8,059 nucleotides of DNA from Clostridiaceae bacterium (GTDB lineage: Bacteria; Bacillota; Clostridia; Acetivibrionales; DUMC01). Below, one piece after another: positions 5,861-8,059 of this stretch. Numbering within the stretch: position 1 is the first letter of the stretch; each line of letters starts with the position of its first letter. The stretch spans positions 1 to 8,059 of the forward strand of contig JAAZDH010000323.1 in NCBI GenBank assembly GCA_012512865.1, read 5' to 3'. The translations under genes and the position numbers were made by a program. A model generated the notes under the pieces. It worked only from the letters and a program-made list of their open reading frames with translations, did no database searches and was not told the DNA's origin.

Positions 5861-5918
5861 CCCTTTGGCAAATCATCTCTATTTTTATTACCCTTTACAA
5901 ACCATCTCTATTTTATTA
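5861..5918. repeat. Adjacent tandem duplication, 30 and 28 bp
   Basis: Copies at 5861-5890 and 5891-5918 both start CCCTTT and share CATCTCTATTTT then ATTA. They match at 26 of 28 aligned positions with two single-base gaps. The sequence is non-coding and has no evident function. Confidence 0.6.
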
Positions 5919-5961
5919 TATCTCGCTATTATATCTCTCGCAAATTTCACTGTAGCTCCTG

Positions 5962-7299
5962 CTAAATTTTGCTAAAGGCTTGCTCCAGGTCCCCGATTAT
6001 ATCGTCAATATGTTCCGTGCCGACAGACAACCTTATGGTATTCGGCTTAATGCCCTGCTCCAGAAGTTCGCTTTCCGACAGTTGGGAATGTGTCGTGGAA
6101 GCCGGATGTATGACGAGGGATTTAACGTCAGCAACATTAGCAAGCAGGGAAAATAGCTTCAAACGGTCGATAAAGTCCTGTGCTTCTTTTACGCCTCCCT
6201 TGATTTCGAATGCAAAAATGGAAACACCACCATTTTTATAGTATTTCTTGTAAAGTGCATGGTGAGGGTGACTCTCAAGGGAAGGATGGTTGACATTTTC
6301 AACCTTCGGGTGGTTTTTCAAATATGAGACAACTTTCAGCGCATTTTCTACATGCCGTTCAACGCGTAGTGAAAGGGTTTCAAGCCCTTGGAGGAACAAA
6401 AATGCATGAAACGGTGACAGGGTGGCACCGGTATCCCTAAGCAGTATTGCACGGATTTTCGTTACATAAGCCGCACTGCCCGCCGCTTTTGTGAAACTAA
6501 CACCGTGGTAACTCGGGTTAGGCTCCACGAGCGATGGGAACTTCCCGCTTCCTTCCCAGTCAAACGTACCACCGTCGATTATAACGCCGCCAATTGCCGT
6601 TCCATGCCCGCCGATGAATTTCGTCGCGGAATGGACCACGATATCTGCACCGTATTCAAAGGGCCTGACCAGGTAGGGTGTGGCAAAAGTGTTGTCCGCG
6701 ATGAGTGGAATTTTGTGCCTATGCGCTATTTCAGCCACTTTTTCAATATCAATAAGCGTAGCGTTGGGATTCCCTATGGTTTCTATAAAGATAGCCTTGG
6801 TCCTCTCATCTATTGCTTTTTCGAAAGCACCTTCCTCGTCCGGGTCAACAAAGGTTGTTGTTATCCCGTATTGCGGCAACGTGTGAGCAAACAGGTTGTA
6901 TGTACCGCCATATATTGTACGGGCGGACACAATATTATCACCTGCCCCGGCAAGGTTCAATATAGCGTAAGTTATCGCTGCAGCCCCCGATGCAACTGCG
7001 AGTGCCGCCACCCCGCCCTCAAGTGCTGCAATGCGCTTTTCGAACACATCCATGGTTGGGTTTGTCAGCCTGCTGTAAATGTAGCCCGGATCTTCAAGGC
7101 TGAATCTCGCAGCTGCGTGGGCGCTGTTATTGAACACGTACGATGTTGTCTGGTATATTGGCACCGCACGGCTTCCCGTGGCAGGATCCGGCTGCTCCTG
7201 GCCCGCATGAACCTGGAGCGTTTCGAATTTATACCCGCCTTCATAACTGTTAGTGCCATTCTTGTTATTATTTAACACGCTAATATTAGTATTATCCAT
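5962..7299 (-). CDS. metY: O-acetylhomoserine aminocarboxypropyltransferase (O-acetyl-L-homoserine sulfhydrylase)
   Basis: This 445-residue protein belongs to the PLP-dependent Cys/Met metabolism family. It converts O-acetyl-L-homoserine and sulfide to L-homocysteine and acetate, in the cytoplasm, as the direct sulfhydrylation route to methionine. Visible features are K-F-E-T-L-Q-V-H-A-G-Q near the N-terminus, Y-S-R-L-T-N-P-T (75-82, cofactor phosphate contacts), A-S-G-A-A-A (103-108), A-D-N-T-F-A-T-P (201-208, the Asp near the pyridine nitrogen) and S-A-T-K-F-I-G-G-H-G (224-233) with the PLP lysine K227. The long C-terminal part with N-P-S-Y-H-G-V, and the total length, separate it from the shorter cystathionine gamma-synthases. 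The ATG at 7299-7297 has GGGGAGG 6 bases upstream. It adds an Asn-rich extension of about 22 residues before the conserved core. It lies 109 bp after cysK and probably shares its transcript. Confidence 0.95.
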   Translation of the reverse strand: MDNTNISVLNNNKNGTNSYEGGYKFETLQVHAGQEQPDPATGSRAVPIYQTTSYVFNNSAHAAARFSLEDPGYIYSRLTNPTMDVFEKRIAALEGGVAALAVASGAAAITYAILNLAGAGDNIVSARTIYGGTYNLFAHTLPQYGITTTFVDPDEEGAFEKAIDERTKAIFIETIGNPNATLIDIEKVAEIAHRHKIPLIADNTFATPYLVRPFEYGADIVVHSATKFIGGHGTAIGGVIIDGGTFDWEGSGKFPSLVEPNPSYHGVSFTKAAGSAAYVTKIRAILLRDTGATLSPFHAFLFLQGLETLSLRVERHVENALKVVSYLKNHPKVENVNHPSLESHPHHALYKKYYKNGGVSIFAFEIKGGVKEAQDFIDRLKLFSLLANVADVKSLVIHPASTTHSQLSESELLEQGIKPNTIRLSVGTEHIDDIIGDLEQAFSKI

Positions 7300-7325
7300 A
7301 TTTTACCTCCCCAATTCTTTATATC

Positions 7326-7364
7326 TTTTTATGTTATGTTTTTATGTTGTGTTTTTACGTTATG
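7326..7364 (-). repeat. Three tandem 13-bp A/T-rich repeats before metY
   Basis: On the plus strand the units are TTTTTATGTTATG (7326-7338), TTTTTATGTTGTG (7339-7351) and TTTTTACGTTATG (7352-7364), one or two differences apart. They lie about 26 bp upstream of the metY start, in its presumed leader. The role is unknown. Confidence 0.7.
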
Positions 7365-7374
7365 CTATTACATT

Positions 7375-7413
7375 GCTGGACAGCATTCCTGGATTTCATT
7401 TCCGGACTTCATT
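7375..7413 (-). repeat. Three 13-bp repeats overlapping the cysK stop
   Basis: On the plus strand the units are GCTGGACAGCATT (7375-7387), CCTGGATTTCATT (7388-7400) and TCCGGACTTCATT (7401-7413); a degenerate fourth may precede them at 7362-7374. The last unit contains the cysK TGA (7411-7409). The period equals that of the neighbouring A/T-rich array, but the sequence differs. Confidence 0.6.
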
Positions 7414-8059
7414 CTTGGAATAATGGCGTGGACAGGTAGCGTTCGCCCGTATCCGGTAATATGACCACGATTGTCTTCCCGGCATTTTCTTTTCGAGATG
7501 CAAGCTTAATTGCAGCATAAGCTGCGGCACCGGAGGATATGCCTACCAAGATCCCTTCACTTCTTGCAATTTCACGTGCCGTGCTGAACGCATCCTCGTT
7601 TTCAACCTTGACAATCTCGTTGTAAATGCTCGTGTTTAACACTTCAGGCACAAACCCTGCACCTATACCCTGGATTTTATGCAAGCCGCTTTTCCCTCCT
7701 GACAGGACCGGGGATGCGGCAGGTTCAACAGCAACAATCCAGATACCTGGATTCTTGCCTTTCAGGTATTCTCCGGTTCCAGTGATGGTACCACCCGTGC
7801 CTACGCCTGCAATAAAAATGTCCACCTTGCCGCCCGTCTGCTCCCAAATCTCCGGCCCGGTGGTTTCAAAGTGAATCCTTGGATTTGCAGGATTTGAAAA
7901 TTGCCCGGGTATAAAGCTGTTCGGGATTTCCCGTGCAAGTTCGTTTGCCTTATCGATTGCACCCTTCATGCCAAGAGTTCCATCCGTCAGGACAAGCTCG
8001 GCACCCAAGGCTTTTAACAAGTTTCGACGCTCGATGCTCATCGTCTCCGGCATCGTCAA
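7409..8059 (-). CDS. cysK: Cysteine synthase A (O-acetylserine sulfhydrylase), C-terminal part, 5' end outside window
   Basis: The frame runs off the right edge of the window, so about the first 90-100 residues, including the PLP lysine, are missing. The TTG at 8059-8057 is only the edge of the frame. The 216 residues seen are typical of fold type II PLP enzymes of the CysK family: M-P-E-T-M-S-x-E-R-R near the edge, G-V-G-T-G-G-T-I-T-G (phosphate-binding loop), G-I-G-A-G-F-V-P (substrate-linked loop), G-I-S-S-G-A-A (the Ser contacting the pyridine nitrogen) and L-P-D-T-G-E-R-Y-L-S-T at the end. It makes L-cysteine and acetate from O-acetyl-L-serine and sulfide. The same-strand metY follows after 109 bp, giving a likely operon for sulfide assimilation. 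Any control element would lie upstream, outside the window. Cystathionine beta-synthase-like relatives are possible but less likely given the C-terminal motif. Confidence 0.93.
   Translation of the reverse strand: MTMPETMSIERRNLLKALGAELVLTDGTLGMKGAIDKANELAREIPNSFIPGQFSNPANPRIHFETTGPEIWEQTGGKVDIFIAGVGTGGTITGTGEYLKGKNPGIWIVAVEPAASPVLSGGKSGLHKIQGIGAGFVPEVLNTSIYNEIVKVENEDAFSTAREIARSEGILVGISSGAAAYAAIKLASRKENAGKTIVVILPDTGERYLSTPLFQE

Larger units (their letters stand above)
5616..5961. other. Intergenic region between flavoprotein gene and metY
   Basis: No credible gene is present. From left to right it holds the flavoprotein ribosome binding site and promoter (5624-5676), the 45-bp palindrome (5710-5754), A/T-rich DNA with no clear signal (5755-5828), a short hairpin (5829-5853) and a tandem duplication (5861-5918). 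Only the flavoprotein promoter signals are interpretable. Confidence 0.6.

Noticed and set aside
6505..7275. Long plus-strand open frame (256 codons) opposite metY
   Set aside because: It lies entirely antisense to a strongly recognised gene, has a Cys/Arg-rich translation without family features, and has no ribosome binding site.
7326..7413. CRISPR array
   Set aside because: The 13-bp units are directly adjacent with no spacers and are too short and too variable for CRISPR repeats.

Overview
The window looks like a stretch of chromosome from a low-to-moderate GC, anaerobic, Gram-positive clostridium. This is inferred from S-layer homology (SLH) domains at the end of a large repeat protein, strong GGAGG-type ribosome binding sites, A/T-rich intergenic DNA, frequent ATA/AGA/AGG codons, and a cysK-metY sulfur-assimilation pair. 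Cellulolytic relatives such as Acetivibrio or Ruminiclostridium would fit, but the species cannot be fixed from the sequence alone.

Layout. (1) 1-2905, plus strand: a surface protein gene whose 5' end lies outside the window. It has about 14 WG repeats, a middle region of unknown fold and three SLH modules. It is split into two reading frames by a seven-G tract at 1234-1240; six G would restore one continuous frame. (2) 2906-3175: a gap with a good promoter (TATAAT at 3055-3060) and a roughly 110-nt leader that folds into one long hairpin (3102-3157). (3) 3176-4064, plus strand: a two-gene type VII toxin-antitoxin module, MntA nucleotidyltransferase then HepT HEPN protein. The HepT catalytic motif reads R-N-V-L-V-Y-D-Y, so the expected His is a Tyr. 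(4) 4117-4172: two 27-bp hairpin repeats (REP-like) between convergent genes; one supplies the last codons and the stop of the next gene. (5) 4152-5615, minus strand: a double-domain flavoprotein with a Cys4 iron-sulfur-type motif and a repetitive linker. (6) 5616-5961: a gap with that gene's promoter, a 45-bp imperfect palindrome, a small hairpin and a tandem 29-bp duplication. (7) 5962-7299 and 7409-8059, minus strand: metY (O-acetylhomoserine sulfhydrylase) and the 3' part of cysK (cysteine synthase A), separated by two short arrays of 13-bp repeats.

The genes form four independent units. cysK-metY is a likely sulfide-fixation operon making cysteine and homocysteine. The flavoprotein is a stand-alone redox gene with its own promoter. 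mntA-hepT is a translationally coupled toxin-antitoxin pair with an unusual leader. The WG-SLH protein is a cell-surface protein, possibly phase-variable or decayed. No complete new system can be demonstrated. The strongest leads are the toxin-antitoxin pair with a substituted catalytic residue and a structured leader, and the G-tract break in the surface protein gene.
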